Source: Rachicladosporium sp. CCFEE 5018 (Eukaryota; Ascomycota; Dothideomycetes; Cladosporiales; Cladosporiaceae). Taken from it: 64,000 nucleotides of DNA. Both the position numbers and the translations under genes were made by a program. Of this stretch, positions 21,532 through 32,247 are shown one piece after another (position 1 is the first letter of the stretch; each line of letters begins with the position of its first letter). The notes below the pieces were generated by a model, which made no database searches, had not been told where the DNA came from, and worked only from the letters and a program-made list of their open reading frames with translations. Where the stretch lies: contig KZ111171.1 in assembly GCA_002077045.2 (NCBI GenBank), positions 337,090-401,089 on the forward strand, read 5' to 3'.

Positions 21532-22740
21532 TCAAGCATCGTTGAGGAAGTCGGAGAAGTTGAAGTCCATCCCATTTTGCATGCCGATAGCGAAGTCGCC
21601 ACCCACGTTGAAGCTATCGAAGACGCCACCGTCATCCAATGTGTTGTCGGAGCTGCTCGGGTCGAAGCTCAGGTCATACTCGTTGGCGGGGTGGAAAGCT
21701 TCGGCGTATGGGAAGCTGCTTGCTGTGTCGAGTGTTTCGGTGGCTGACTGGAGCTGAGCTTCGCCCGTGGGACGGACAGTGCTCTCCTGCTGGACGGTGG
21801 CCACGCCCTGGTCGACTGGGTATAAGACGTTGTTGAGCGCCATTGCCAACGTGTAGTCGCTGCCTGTGGACTGAGGAACAGGAGGCGTCACAGTTGGCTG
21901 GACTGCCATGGTCAAGGCGCCGTGCTGGACCGAGGTGACCTCGCTCTGAGGGGCCTGGACGAGGCCAGTGCGGATGCAGTGGTCAACCAGATCGTTGACG
22001 CTCAAGACGGTGGTGGTGATGTTCTCAGGGAAACTCTCGAGCGTTGGCACGAAAGTGCGCGTCATCGTTGGGACCTTGGACTATCCCGGGTTAGCTGAAC
22101 TCATGCGCTGTGAATCAAAAGCCGCGCTTGCTGCACGTGGACACACATACCACGTCGTGCTCAGCTGGCGGACCGAGTTGCCAGCCCATCATGCGCTGAT
22201 AATGATTGGGGGGAATGACGCCGATGAGTCCTGCGCAACGCGCGAAAAACTCCTGGAGCGGGACCTCCGCCTTCTCCCGATTGCCGCGCAGAATGCTGTA
22301 GCCCTTGGCGAGTATCGACCATTTCCCCTCGAAGAGGTCGGCCTTCCACCACTCAGTAAGGACCTTCGATCTCGCCTTCTGAGTATTAGGTGCAAGTACG
22401 GGGTTGTAGTAGTCTGCAAATTATCAGCTCGCTACATCTCTTTGAGGTGAAACATGGAGAAGTGGGACTCACTGCGAAAAGCCATCCATGAATTGAGTGG
22501 CCTCTTGGGGCCTCCAGTCGCTTTCTCTTGCTTGCTCTTCTTCACACATGGCTTCTTGATGGATCTGGCGGCAGCAAGACCATGCTTCGCTTTCATCTTA
22601 GTCACCTCAGTCTTCGCCTTCATAAGCTGCGGAAGCGCCTTGAGGGCTTTGATGATCTCCTCGACATGTTCTTCAGAGGCGGTAGTGAAGATGTTGACCA
22701 GCGCCTGCGCTTCGGTAGTCAGGGGGGATGTCGTAGCCAT
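21532..22740 (-). CDS. MAT1-1-1: Mating-type protein MAT1-1-1 (alpha-box transcription factor)
   Basis: Three exons on the minus strand: 22740-22473, 22413-22151 and 22080-21532, total 359 residues, a usual size. The alpha1 box spans residues about 78-165. It opens with PKRPLNSWMAFRNYYNPVL, has the Trp-rich LTEWWKADLFEGKW middle, and closes with VPLQEFFARCAGLIGVIPP then HYQRMMGW. The first intron interrupts the box after FR, a position I recall as typical of ascomycete MAT1-1-1 genes. The C-terminal half is acidic and Ser/Thr-rich and ends FNFSDFLNDA, as in many activation regions. The protein specifies the MAT1-1 mating identity in the nucleus. An in-frame ATG at 22791 would add 17 residues; I chose 22740. 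No MAT1-2-1 HMG box was seen in the window. Confidence 0.93.
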
Positions 22741-22986
22741 ACTAGCGGTGTTCCGGTTGTTTGTGTATGGTGAAAGGCAGTAACAAAGCAATGTGTGGTT
22801 GCGGTGCGACAGGAAATTGGTTGGAATGTCTCAAATAATGTGTGCGCTGAGCTTGGACTCGATTACCAAATCCAGGGGGCGGTGCAGTGACACGTGCATG
22901 AGATTTTGTTTCAGGTCTACTAGTGCCGTGCAGGAGCAGGACTTCACTATCATATAATATCGCAGCTCAACGAGCCTCAGCCGCAA

Positions 22987-24090
22987 CTACATAAACAACT
23001 CCATGCATTGCCTGGCATCTTCACCAGCGCCAGCCTCGTAAGCTCCGACTCTAACGAAGCCTTCGACAACTAGGTAGTTGTAGCGAAGAGGGGAGAGTGC
23101 CATCTGTCCCCCTTGTAGTTTCCTCGCCAGAACCTTGGCAACATTTGGGCCATGATCGCGTGTAGTCCCAAGCGAAGCACCTCCGAACTAGAAAACATCA
23201 GTCAGGACACGATACCATGTCTAGGCAAGGACTGGAACTCACAAACACTGGCGCTGTCATGAACACAGACGTGACCTTATGAGAATAGTCGCCGTCAGCG
23301 CTCCCTGACTGACTGGCGCTGTAAATGGATTCAATAGATGCCTTATCGCTGTCAGTCATGATGCGCATAGCCAAGAACTCTTCGTAGTAACACATACCTT
23401 CTGTCGATTCACGCATTGTGACTCTCCAGTTGCCTGCATCCCCGTCAGTATGATGCAACCACCCCGATTGAAATCTCCGCATAGAATCCCCAGACTTACC
23501 TCTTCAATCGCAGCTACCACAGCATTCAGCTCCATTCTCCACTGTTCCAGCAGTATCACTCCGCCTTGTGGGATGTGAAGACTCAGAGCTAGCAGATGAT
23601 CCGATGGCTGTTGAGGAGGATCGCTGTGGAAGACGGCGAGGTTGGCTTTGTTTTCGAAACATCTTGCGGTGAGCCACCAACCCTGCTCAGGGATCCAGCC
23701 ATTAGTCGTGCAGTCGAGCGACGTGTAGGTCGACTCTAGTTCCGTCCACCTCTTATTTATATCTTGCATGTGTCGCAAACGCCTGAGCAGTTCGCGCATC
23801 GCATCGTCTCCGGTGTTGTGTGCTGGTAGGAGGAGTGGCAGCAGTTCTCGCATTTCCTCAGTCTTGCGGGCGATTCCCTCAGGCACTTCATCATCGTCGC
23901 CCTGCTCGAGCGCATGCGAGGCGTTCGAGACCTCAGCTACAAGCTCTCCAAGACTATCGGGTAGCGTGATGATGCTGTCGCTAATGCTTGATGTGTCGTC
24001 ATCGTCATATCCTTGCATCTCTTGCATTTCTGCAGGTCCTAGGTGCGCCAAATTCTCCAGAAGGATGTCGATGCCTGCGTAGCGACCCAT
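22987..24090 (-). CDS. Uncharacterised four-exon gene between MAT1-1-1 and APN2
   Basis: Minus-strand exons 24090-23500, 23433-23398, 23341-23243 and 23187-22987 give 308 residues. Every intron has a good donor (GTAAGT, GTATGT, GTGAGT) and an AG acceptor, and all phases are zero, so the model is firm. The N-terminal half is acidic (YDDDDTSSISDS) and helical. The middle has NGWIPEQGWWLTARCFENKA and LHIPQGGVILLEQWRMEL; the C-terminus has FFGGASLGTTRDHGPNVAKV and LRYNYLVVEGFVRVGAYEAG. No signal peptide or membrane segment. I recognise no domain. Extra MAT-associated genes have been reported from Mycosphaerellaceae and Teratosphaeriaceae, and this could be one; I cannot confirm identity without comparison. 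Confidence 0.8.
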
Positions 24091-24315
24091 GGTGTGTTCT
24101 GTCAGATACAAGATTTAGAACATAATGGCAGCAGTCCACGTCACAGCGAAGGCTGGCGTATGGTTGTGAGCCAGTAATTGTATTGTAGACCTTACTATTG
24201 TTTCCGTCACGTGAGGAAAATTGCCAAGATTCGAGCTGGAGCGTCCGCGCTTCTTTCGTGAAGTCGTCGTCCCCTGTCTTCTGGATAAAAAGTCCGCCTC
24301 TGTCCCATGTACATG

Positions 24316-26362
24316 TCACTTCTTCCCGCCGCCCCAGTCACTGCACCATATGAAAGTCCCGCATCGCCACTCTGATCCACTCTCCTTCTGTCCACTTGGA
24401 CCAAGTGGTCTGGCACACATCCAAAAGCTTCGCCCCTGATTAGAGCCCTTCTTCTTCGTCTGCATGGACTTACACGGCTCATCGTGCGATTCGCACAGAG
24501 GCGCGGCGGGTTTCGAGAAGAGCGAGTTCCATGAGTGGTGTGTGGCTGCGCGGGCTTCGAAATTCGTAGGCGATGCTTCACGAGCTGGCGATCTTTGCGA
24601 CATCGCTGGCGCTGGAGAAGCAGTGTCGGCAGTCGAGACTGCTCTCCCTTCTAGCTTTGATTTCTTCGTCTGTATAGCGCCATCGTCGGACGTGCATTCG
24701 CCAGCGGTAAGCTCCCCGACACTGGTTGTCAGAGGCAGCTGATCGTTAAGTTGACCGATGGAGGCACCAAAGGTGCTGGCGGACGTTGTGTCCTCCGATG
24801 TGCCGTTCCCACTTGCAGATCGAAAGAAGCCGCGCAGGCTTTGTTGCCCGCTTGGTCTCGCGTGACTTTGCGTAGTACTGTTCGACTTCTGTCTCTTCAT
24901 TACTCTTGGTGACGTTTCCACTGGAGGTTTGCGTTTCAGATTAACGATCGGCTTCAATTGTGGTACGGGTTGTAGCGACGTTTGCGACTGTGCACTTCCT
25001 GTACTTCGAGGACCAGCGGGCGCAAGATCGAAGGCACCGGGAGATTGCACGGGAGTAATAGGCGGAAGTGAACTCTCCTCCACAACACGCTCCACCTGCA
25101 TATCCATCTGCTCTATTTTCTGTTCACTGACAGTATTTGCCACTGGCTGTGCCACTTTTACACTTGAGCCGGCGAACATGCTCTTTATGCTCCGTCTTTT
25201 ATCGAACTCTTGCATCCTCTTCGCGGACAATGCTGGAGCAAGTGGGGTCTGGCGGTTGTCATTGATCGACGCTCCGACTGTATGCATGAGATCCACAAGC
25301 TGGACCTGCCTATCTTCGAGCGCTACCTCTTCGTGGAAGTCAACATAGACTGGACAGTGATCACTGCCCAGAAGTCCGTCTTGAGTATTAGCGTCCTTCA
25401 GCCACTCTCGCATAGCATCGCAGACCAAGATGAAATCAATGCGACTGCCGAAGTTGCCTGGTCTTGCGTTGATCTTCTGCTCCCAGTGTGTGTACATGCC
25501 TCTTCGCTCGGGATGGAAATGGCGTGTAGTGTCCAGCAGCACCCCTACCTCGCGGCCCTCGTCCCTTTGACCGATAACTTCGCCGCCTATCAAGAGCTGA
25601 TTGAAGATTCGCCGGTTGGGTGTGCTGATGTACTCCTCGTGGGAGATGTTGCCCTTGCGACGGTCATCTAGTGCTGATGCGCCGTCCATCTCGTCGCGAT
25701 TGACGTTGAGATCTCCGACAAGGACGATTCGCTTACCGAGCTTGGTGAGATTGCGCACGCGGCAGTCCAGCGCGCGTATGAAGCCATGGCGGAAGTCGTC
25801 CCGCTGACCATTCGAGTTGGCTGGACAATATACCCCCAGAAGCACGAAGGCAGGGAACTCCAGGATGAGGCATCTGCCTTCGGCATCTAGTGCAGTCGGA
25901 TCATCGACACCGAGATCTTCAAGTTGTGCTGCACTTGGATAGCCACCAATCGACTCCTTCCCGTCCATGTCTCGGTAGAGCACTCCGCTGGCCTCCGGAC
26001 TTGGCAAGAAGCCCAGCAGACCTTCCTCAGCACGGATGGGAGCGCAGGCGCTGTTGCGAGTATACATGCCGACACCGGAGTAGCCCTTCTTGTGCTTCGG
26101 CAGTGAGAAGTAGGCGTCCCAGCCGTCCAGGAGGACCATATCGTCGCGGAGGTCTTTGCGCTGGATCTTGAGCTCTTGCATGACAATGATGTCCGACTGA
26201 AGGATGTCGAACATGGCAGGGAATGAGCGTGCTGAGTTCCATGGTGGGTATGAGAAGGGATTGCGAACGCCATTGACGTTCCTGTGAGGTGGGTATCAGT
26301 CGAGAGATAAGTCTCCGGGCAGAAAGGAAAGGACGAAAGCAGTACCATGTTGTGAGCCTCAT
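24316..26362 (-). CDS. APN2: DNA-(apurinic/apyrimidinic site) endonuclease 2
   Basis: Two exons: 26362-26346 (only 17 nt) and 26281-24316, total 660 residues. Splicing restores the family N-terminus MRLTTWNVNGVRNPFSYPPW. The exonuclease III-type domain has VMQELKIQRKD, GDLNVNRDEMDG and LGSDHCPVYVDF, covering the metal- and phosphate-binding residues. A PCNA-interacting motif, QQSLRGFF, lies in the linker. A C-terminal zf-GRF domain follows (Cys/His/Cys/Cys with FWMCARPLGPSG). The enzyme cuts abasic sites and cleans 3' ends in nuclear base-excision repair. APN2 is a standard flank of the mating-type locus in Pezizomycotina, which supports the MAT assignment. About 495 bp of shared promoter separates it from APC5. 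Confidence 0.95.
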
Positions 26363-26857
26363 CTCGCTCCTCCTATCTAGTACGCAGTTCGCTCAATTGC
26401 TCGAGAGCGGATGTCGGCCACGTCTCACCACCTACTTGTTGGAGATGGGCCTCATGCGTGAAGTACCTCTCACCTCACTCCAATGAGTGATCATGACTCG
26501 GTGCCATGCGTTATGTGCAGCGAGGTGGCCAGTATGCACGCAAAACATTTTCTCTCATCGGTGCTGCCGTAAGTGTTGCCTCTTCAAACACCTGGCGCCG
26601 TCCCCAGACACATCATCAACGACATGACGTCTGATCGTCGTTTAATCATACGGACAGACTTTTGGACGCGTGAGTCTCGCGTCACTCGTCGAGGAAAGTA
26701 CATCCGACATCGTGAAGGTACAGTTGCAAGACACAGGAGGATTATGAGGGCAGTCACGAAACGATGATGCCCGCGTTCGACATCGACAGTGACACAATCA
26801 AGTCTCAGTGAGTCTTACGCGGGAGTGAAGCAATGCGGATCGATCTGCACCCATCTC
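26363..26857. promoter_or_regulatory. Divergent promoter region of APN2 and APC5
   Basis: About 495 bp lie between the APN2 start (minus) and the preferred APC5 start (plus). A short upstream frame beginning ATGATGCCCGCG at 26764, followed by a GTGAGT donor-like site at 26810, could be a small first exon of APC5, but I found no matching acceptor. Confidence 0.4.
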
Positions 26858-29182
26858 ATGGCTCGCTTCCTGGCACCCCACAAGATCTGCCTACTCGTGC
26901 TGGTCGAAGCATATCTAGATGCACCGCCTGATGCTTCCCATACAGCCCTCCTGCTCGACAACGTAGCCACTCACCTGCTACCTAGATCCTCACTACATGA
27001 TTCAAACACATCTGGATCAATCTCACTATTCTGTTTGCCGTTCAAGGATATCCCATCAGAGCGCCCCGGCTGTACATTCCACGATGACTTCGTCAACGCT
27101 TTGTGGCAGGCAGGATCGCTGGATGCCCTACATACCCTGATCAACCGGCTTTCTCTCGCTGTCTCATCGAGCGCTGGACTTGCACAGTCGAGATGCAGCC
27201 CTGGATCGCCACTTGGCCAGTACATCCGGCGAAGCAGTGTCGAATGGACACGCCTCCCCTTCGACGATTCAATAGCCCTGCTACAAGCATATATTCAATT
27301 CTTGCACCCAACATGGGAAGTCTTAACAAGGCGGAGCCCAGACACCGCCCGCGCGTTTCTAAAAGCTCAGGGCGACGGAGCCACCCTGGCTGCCACCCTA
27401 GCCAGCAGCGATGGACAAATTGTTCAGGATTCGACTTCAGTCAGCACCGGCGACCTCCAGGCTGCGCTGAGTCGAAGTATTGACTTTCTGCAGCGGAGAG
27501 GAATGCGTGTACCGCAGGCACTCAAGTCGAGGCTTCATGCGTGGCTGACGCAACATGGGAGCCATGAGGCAGGATCGAGTAGTCTGCGACATTTCATGTC
27601 CTTCTTCGAGGCTTGGCGGGCCAATCAGTATAGCAGGGCACTTGAGAACCTTCATCGTTATTTTGACTACTCGATCGCAAACAAGAGTGCGGCAGAGAGC
27701 ACCGATCTCGGAGGGAGTGTCAAGCTGTACTATCAGTATGCACTCCTTCATCTGAGTGTCCTTCATGCGGACTTCGAGCATTGGGTTGAAAGTCAAGCTG
27801 CCATGGACGAATGCATTGCGACGGCACGCGAGAACCAAGACTCGGAATGCTTGACATTTGCCCTTTCCTGGACATTGTACCTGCGACAGGTGCATGCTAC
27901 TAGATCGTCGACTTCACTGCCAAGCAGGGATGACGGATCTCGTGGGCAATCTTCCCACGGCGAACTCGCTTTCCTGAAGCAACGAGGCAAGGACTCGAGG
28001 CAGTGGAGCCTCGTGTCGAGTACGCTTCTTGAGGAGGCCAAGCTTGAGCTTCGCGTTGGCGGCGTTACCCCAAAAGCATTTGAGCACTTATATCAGGCCG
28101 CTCATTTGAATATTCAGCATGGCAACACCTCGCTTATGTGTGCGGACACTGTATTCTTGGCTGGCCTCTACGATAGGATAGGTCAGACGCACACTGCTTC
28201 GCGACACTGCACAGCAATCCTGGCCGTACTTGGCGACCATAGTAATCTCCGTGACGTGGTTCGTGCGAAATGCCGGCTCGCATACGGTCTTGCCCTGCGT
28301 GGTCTGTACGATGAGGCCCGAGGTCTTATTGACGACATCATGTTGCGGACTGTCGGTTCACTGAAGCTGCAGCAAAGAGCCGATGCATTTGCCCGTCTGA
28401 TCGCTCTGCTTAGAGCTATACGCGAGGGAGATGCAGAGACTGCAAGTGCGTTGCATCGCATCCTCGTTTCAATGCGTGACTGCGGAGACCCTGAGCTTTC
28501 CCAGCATCTTGACACATTGACTGCAGTCTTCCTGCAGGAGGCGGACTCGAATATCGCGTTCGCGCACGTCACACGGAAGCCTCCGCCGAGCAATAGCCTC
28601 GTCACTAGCACTGGCGATACCGACCTCGCGCATCGTCTGCAGCTGATGGTGAGAAAGGCGTCGATGTTTGTACGAGCTGGACATGCTGAGCAGGCCATAA
28701 GTATCGCCATGCGAGCAGCCGCGGCCGCTGAGCGCTCGTTGCTCACGCCAGTGCTGCTGGAGGCCGTGCTTGTGGTTGCGAGGATACTGATTGCCCTAGG
28801 AGAGTTCGAAGGCGCACTACGACTGTGTCAGGCTTCGATAGCACGTACGATGCAAGTGACCGGGTCGAGTGAGCTGTCTTCTAGTTTATTCGCAGTCTGC
28901 ATGGAAGCTTATGTTGGCATCGGCGGACAGCAGGCGGGGAACTCCAAGGCTGTGACGAGTGCCATCCGCACCTCATTGAGTCACTGCGAACGCGCATATG
29001 AGGCTAGCGCCGCGCTGAAAGATCGTGCGGCACAGATTCGTATGCTGGCGGCCAAGATGGCGCTGCTGAGTGAACTTCCTGACACAACCGCTATCATCGA
29101 CACCAGAGCGAGGTTACAGGAGCTTCTCAAGCATGTCTCCGGACTCAAAGTACATGGCGCGAGCGATTTTGATATCGACTGA
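26858..29182 (+). CDS. APC5: Anaphase-promoting complex subunit 5
   Basis: Single long exon encoding 774 residues from ATG 26858 (MARFLAPHKICLLVLVEAYL). The N-terminal block matches the start of fungal Apc5. The signature middle region is SSLRHFMSFFEAWRANQYSR, then ALENLHRYFDYS and YYQYALLHLSVLHADFEHW, followed by TPR-like helical repeats to the end (DFDID). Apc5 is a scaffold subunit of the nuclear APC/C ubiquitin ligase that drives mitotic exit. The frame stays open upstream to 26789 without an ATG, so a short upstream exon starting near 26764 is possible. APC5 close to APN2 and COX13 is the ordinary neighbourhood of ascomycete MAT loci. Confidence 0.9.
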   Translation: MARFLAPHKICLLVLVEAYLDAPPDASHTALLLDNVATHLLPRSSLHDSNTSGSISLFCLPFKDIPSERPGCTFHDDFVNALWQAGSLDALHTLINRLSLAVSSSAGLAQSRCSPGSPLGQYIRRSSVEWTRLPFDDSIALLQAYIQFLHPTWEVLTRRSPDTARAFLKAQGDGATLAATLASSDGQIVQDSTSVSTGDLQAALSRSIDFLQRRGMRVPQALKSRLHAWLTQHGSHEAGSSSLRHFMSFFEAWRANQYSRALENLHRYFDYSIANKSAAESTDLGGSVKLYYQYALLHLSVLHADFEHWVESQAAMDECIATARENQDSECLTFALSWTLYLRQVHATRSSTSLPSRDDGSRGQSSHGELAFLKQRGKDSRQWSLVSSTLLEEAKLELRVGGVTPKAFEHLYQAAHLNIQHGNTSLMCADTVFLAGLYDRIGQTHTASRHCTAILAVLGDHSNLRDVVRAKCRLAYGLALRGLYDEARGLIDDIMLRTVGSLKLQQRADAFARLIALLRAIREGDAETASALHRILVSMRDCGDPELSQHLDTLTAVFLQEADSNIAFAHVTRKPPPSNSLVTSTGDTDLAHRLQLMVRKASMFVRAGHAEQAISIAMRAAAAAERSLLTPVLLEAVLVVARILIALGEFEGALRLCQASIARTMQVTGSSELSSSLFAVCMEAYVGIGGQQAGNSKAVTSAIRTSLSHCERAYEASAALKDRAAQIRMLAAKMALLSELPDTTAIIDTRARLQELLKHVSGLKVHGASDFDID

Positions 29183-29465
29183 GTCCGGCGCAGCACAGAT
29201 CGTAGCTACACAGCATCATGTGCCTTGCCGCGGGTGTGAGTGCAACGGCACAGACTTAAAGCATGGCAGCGAGGTGCCTGTTTGATGCTAATAGTGGAAC
29301 AGGAAAAGCAACCGTACTACGGCACTGTCGCCTGCAGCTGAGTACTTGGCTTATGTACACATAGACCACCGCGAACGATCGCTCGCACGGTATCCCACGC
29401 CTTAGTTGTCCCCAGTCACAGTCCCTTTCCCCTTCCACAATCCCTCGCTCGACCACATATGCACT

Positions 29466-30046
29466 TTACTCGTCCTTGTGGTGTATGTTCACCTTCGGGT
29501 TCCAGAACAGCGTCTTGTCACCGTCGCCCCAGAAGTAGTTCTTGGTGCGGATGTTTTGGTACGGGTATTCGGGTCTGTCTTCAAGCGACGGGCCATGGGC
29601 GACGTGCTCCCAATGCTCAGACCAGAGTCGGTAGGCGTTGACACCGGCCATGACGAGGCAGGGGATGACGATGTAGATGGACATCTTGCGCCATGTATCT
29701 GTGATCACCTGTCAGTACGGTGTCGCAAGTCTCGGGCCAAGCCCCTTCACTCAGCGCGAGGCAGTAGGCAATCACTCGAGCTCGTTGAATAGCTCCCTGG
29801 TGCTAACAGCCTTGTAGCCCCGTGATGTTTTCGTGTCCAGTCGTATGATTTTCGCTTGGACTCACCTGATGTGCTGGCCGCATGGTCCTTCACTGCCTGT
29901 CTCTCGCGGTTGAAGGCATTGTCTGCCGGGCCCTCGAGACCTTTGCCCGCAGTGCCAGAGTCGAAGCGCTTTCCCAATTGCTTCACCGGGTGTTGCGCGC
30001 GAAAGGTGGGGCGGGCAGCGCGGACTGCTGTGCGCAAGCCGAGCAT
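29466..30046 (-). CDS. COX13: Cytochrome c oxidase subunit VIa, mitochondrial
   Basis: Two exons: 30046-29866 and 29698-29466, total 137 residues. The N-terminus MLGLRTAVRAARPTFRAQH is a mitochondrial presequence. After a charged matrix segment ending KDHAASTSDTWRKM, a single membrane helix (SIYIVIPCLVMAGVNAYRLW) leads to the conserved intermembrane tail with YPYQNIRTKNYFWGDGDK and TLFWNPKVN. The acceptor used is CACAG at 29699-29703; an earlier CAG would break the conserved frame. The 167-nt intron is longer than most in the window. The protein is a regulatory subunit of complex IV. COX13 beside APN2/APC5 is typical MAT-flanking synteny. Confidence 0.95.
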
Positions 30047-30395
30047 AGTGATGGATCGGAAGTACAAGTCGGATCGGGGCGTCTTCTTGCTGGTCGAAAG
30101 TAATGTAGCTGGAAAGGTGTGGGATACTGCCAATGGCGAAGGGACCCAGCTGCCGTGAGGTCCTTGTGTGGAGTGAGCTACGGCTCATGTGCGGAAGGAG
30201 CGGAGCTTCCCGACGCTAGTAGCGAGTGGCTGATATGTCGAAGCGAACTTACGCAAGGTATTCTGTATTTCCGTCAAGACACGATCTTGTAGCAGAGCCA
30301 TGAGATCTTCCGGTCATGATGGCGCTCGAATGTGAGACAATGCCAAATCAGTTCATCGAGCCATCAGCAGACGAGAATCTGAGGACGCGTCTGGG
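30047..30395. promoter_or_regulatory. Divergent promoter region between COX13 and the carrier gene
   Basis: About 350 bp separates the two starts. I see no strong TATA box; the region presumably holds both promoters. Confidence 0.4.
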
Positions 30396-32050
30396 ATGGA
30401 CGCCAGCTCAAAGCCAGCCGACCACCAGTCTGCGGAAGACCAGTCGCGCGGGCACCGCCATCGAAAACGAAAAAGCGATGCAGCCACCGGAACCTACGCG
30501 GCTACTATACGAGCCTTGAGCGCGCGCACGCTGGGGTTCTGGTTCAGAGCACCCGTAAGGACGTTCTTCCGAACGAGAGTCGAGTAAGTACATCACCGAG
30601 CTCATACATATGGCTCAGCGCGCAGTCATTGACAGGTAGGTAGCTATATGGTAAGCTTTCCTTTCCGCTCCCTCACTTCTTCCCGCCTCAAAAGGCTGGC
30701 ATTTGCACGAGCGCCTCCGAGCTTCAGACCTCGACGAGTTTGCATCTCGATCGATACATCTGTTCTCATCCGACATGCTCCAGATGTGCAGTATCATCCT
30801 TGTGCAACGCAGATTATCTCTGCGAGCATAGTTCGTGACTCGTTGAGTGAACGAGTGGGGAAGTTTGCGTGCTTGCCTCGTTTTGGGAGCAGTCCTGCCG
30901 GCTTCGGCGAGTCGCACTCCGTATACGTCTTTCAGTATATATCTCTGAATATCTAACCGCGCGATATTGCGGTAAATTGTAGACTGACACTAGGCCGCAG
31001 GGCTATGTTCGAGCAGTGAGCCCCAGTGGGCAGCCCGGCGAAAGATGGTCATGGAGGATGACTTCGCCAGTCATGCTCGCGCACGCAGTGCGAACACAGG
31101 GATGGACGTTTATTCCAAGTCAGGTACTTCCGCCTTTGCTGGCGAATACCGCAATTAGTGCGGTCTGCTACGCGACGTACCTGCAAGCACTCGCTGCTCT
31201 CGACCCGCGATCGTCCGGCGCCTTGAAGCGAGTCTACCCTCCGCCACCATTCTCCACAACTTTCACAGCCGGTGCTGCTGCTGGTGCCGCACAGAGCCTT
31301 TTCGCAGCACCATTCGATGCCCTCCAGGTACGGTTTCGAGCCTCAGAGCTTCTCCATGGCAAGTATAGCAACATGTGGTCGTATGCGTACCACAGATTGC
31401 GCGCAATAGGGCTCCGTGGTATCTTTGCTGGATCATCGCTATCACTCTGCAAAGATAGCGTCGGCTACGGTCTCTTCTTCGGCACCTTCGAGTTTCTCAA
31501 GTCGCAATGCTTCTACACGTTCGTCTCCCAGTACTACGGCTCTTTTGGCACACTCTCACCTGCGAAGCAAGATCTCATAAGATCACAGCAGACCGGGGAA
31601 AGCTCTGATCTTATTTCCACTATCGAGCCACACTACATGATCGAGCCGATCTTCATCATGGCTGCAGGGGTAGCAGCCAGTTTTGCGCAGCAGCTTGTGC
31701 AGTATCCGCTATCCCGCGTACAAGACGTATATCATGGTAGACTGGCGGGTATCGACACTGGCTCCATGGACGGCCGAGGCGCTCCTAGACCAACTGCTCT
31801 GCACCTGTATCAAAGGGCATACGTAAAGACGTTTCGCCGAGTTGTCGTCTCGGCACGACGGTCGTTTCAAACAGGGCCTGCGGGTCTGGTCTCATGGCTC
31901 TACCACGGCATGCTGTCAAATACCCTGCGTCAAGTTCCCAGCGCAAGCGTTGGCTTGATGGCATTCGAGGTGATCAGGAGGAAGTACGCACTGGAAGCAG
32001 ACGTGGTGCGAATCCACATAGAATCTGGCTACGACATTTTGCTGGCGTGA
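30396..32050 (+). CDS. Mitochondrial carrier (SLC25)-like protein with a 7-nt micro-exon
   Basis: Exons 30396-30583, 30644-30650 (seven bases, CTATATG) and 31001-32050 give 414 residues. Joining them yields RVDYMGYVRAVSP, in line with a D-Y-M-x-Y-x-R-A motif I recall from fungal relatives. Direct joining of the outer exons at the CAG acceptor would break the frame. The protein has the layout of a degenerate SLC25 carrier: TLGFWFRAPVRTFF early, WSWRMTSPVMLAHAVRTQGW, AGAAAGAAQSLFAAPFDALQ (a carrier-signature-like Pro-x-Asp with Gln where Lys/Arg is usual), GLRGIFAGSSLSLCKD, and QQLVQYPLSRVQ. The weak signatures suggest a divergent mitochondrial inner-membrane carrier of unknown substrate. Intron 2 (350 nt) is very long for this window. 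Confidence 0.8.
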
Positions 32051-32247
32051 AATCTGATGGTAGTAATGTTACAGTCTATAAAGTATGCTACATCTGTACA
32101 TTAATGTATCGTCGAGTCATTCATCGTTGCACGTTTTCGTCATTCCGAATTCTCTTCCTCATGTCTTGCGCCGAACCTGTACATCTTGACCGCTTCACGC
32201 ACTCGCGACATCCCCGTGCCACCATTTTTTCTCTCAATTACTTGCGC

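Noticed and set aside
20373..24090. A MAT1-2-1 HMG-box gene in the same locus (homothallism)
   Set aside because: No HMG-box motif seen on either strand; only the alpha box is present.
24929..25671. Plus-strand open frames antisense to APN2
   Set aside because: They are shadows of the APN2 coding sequence with no independent support.
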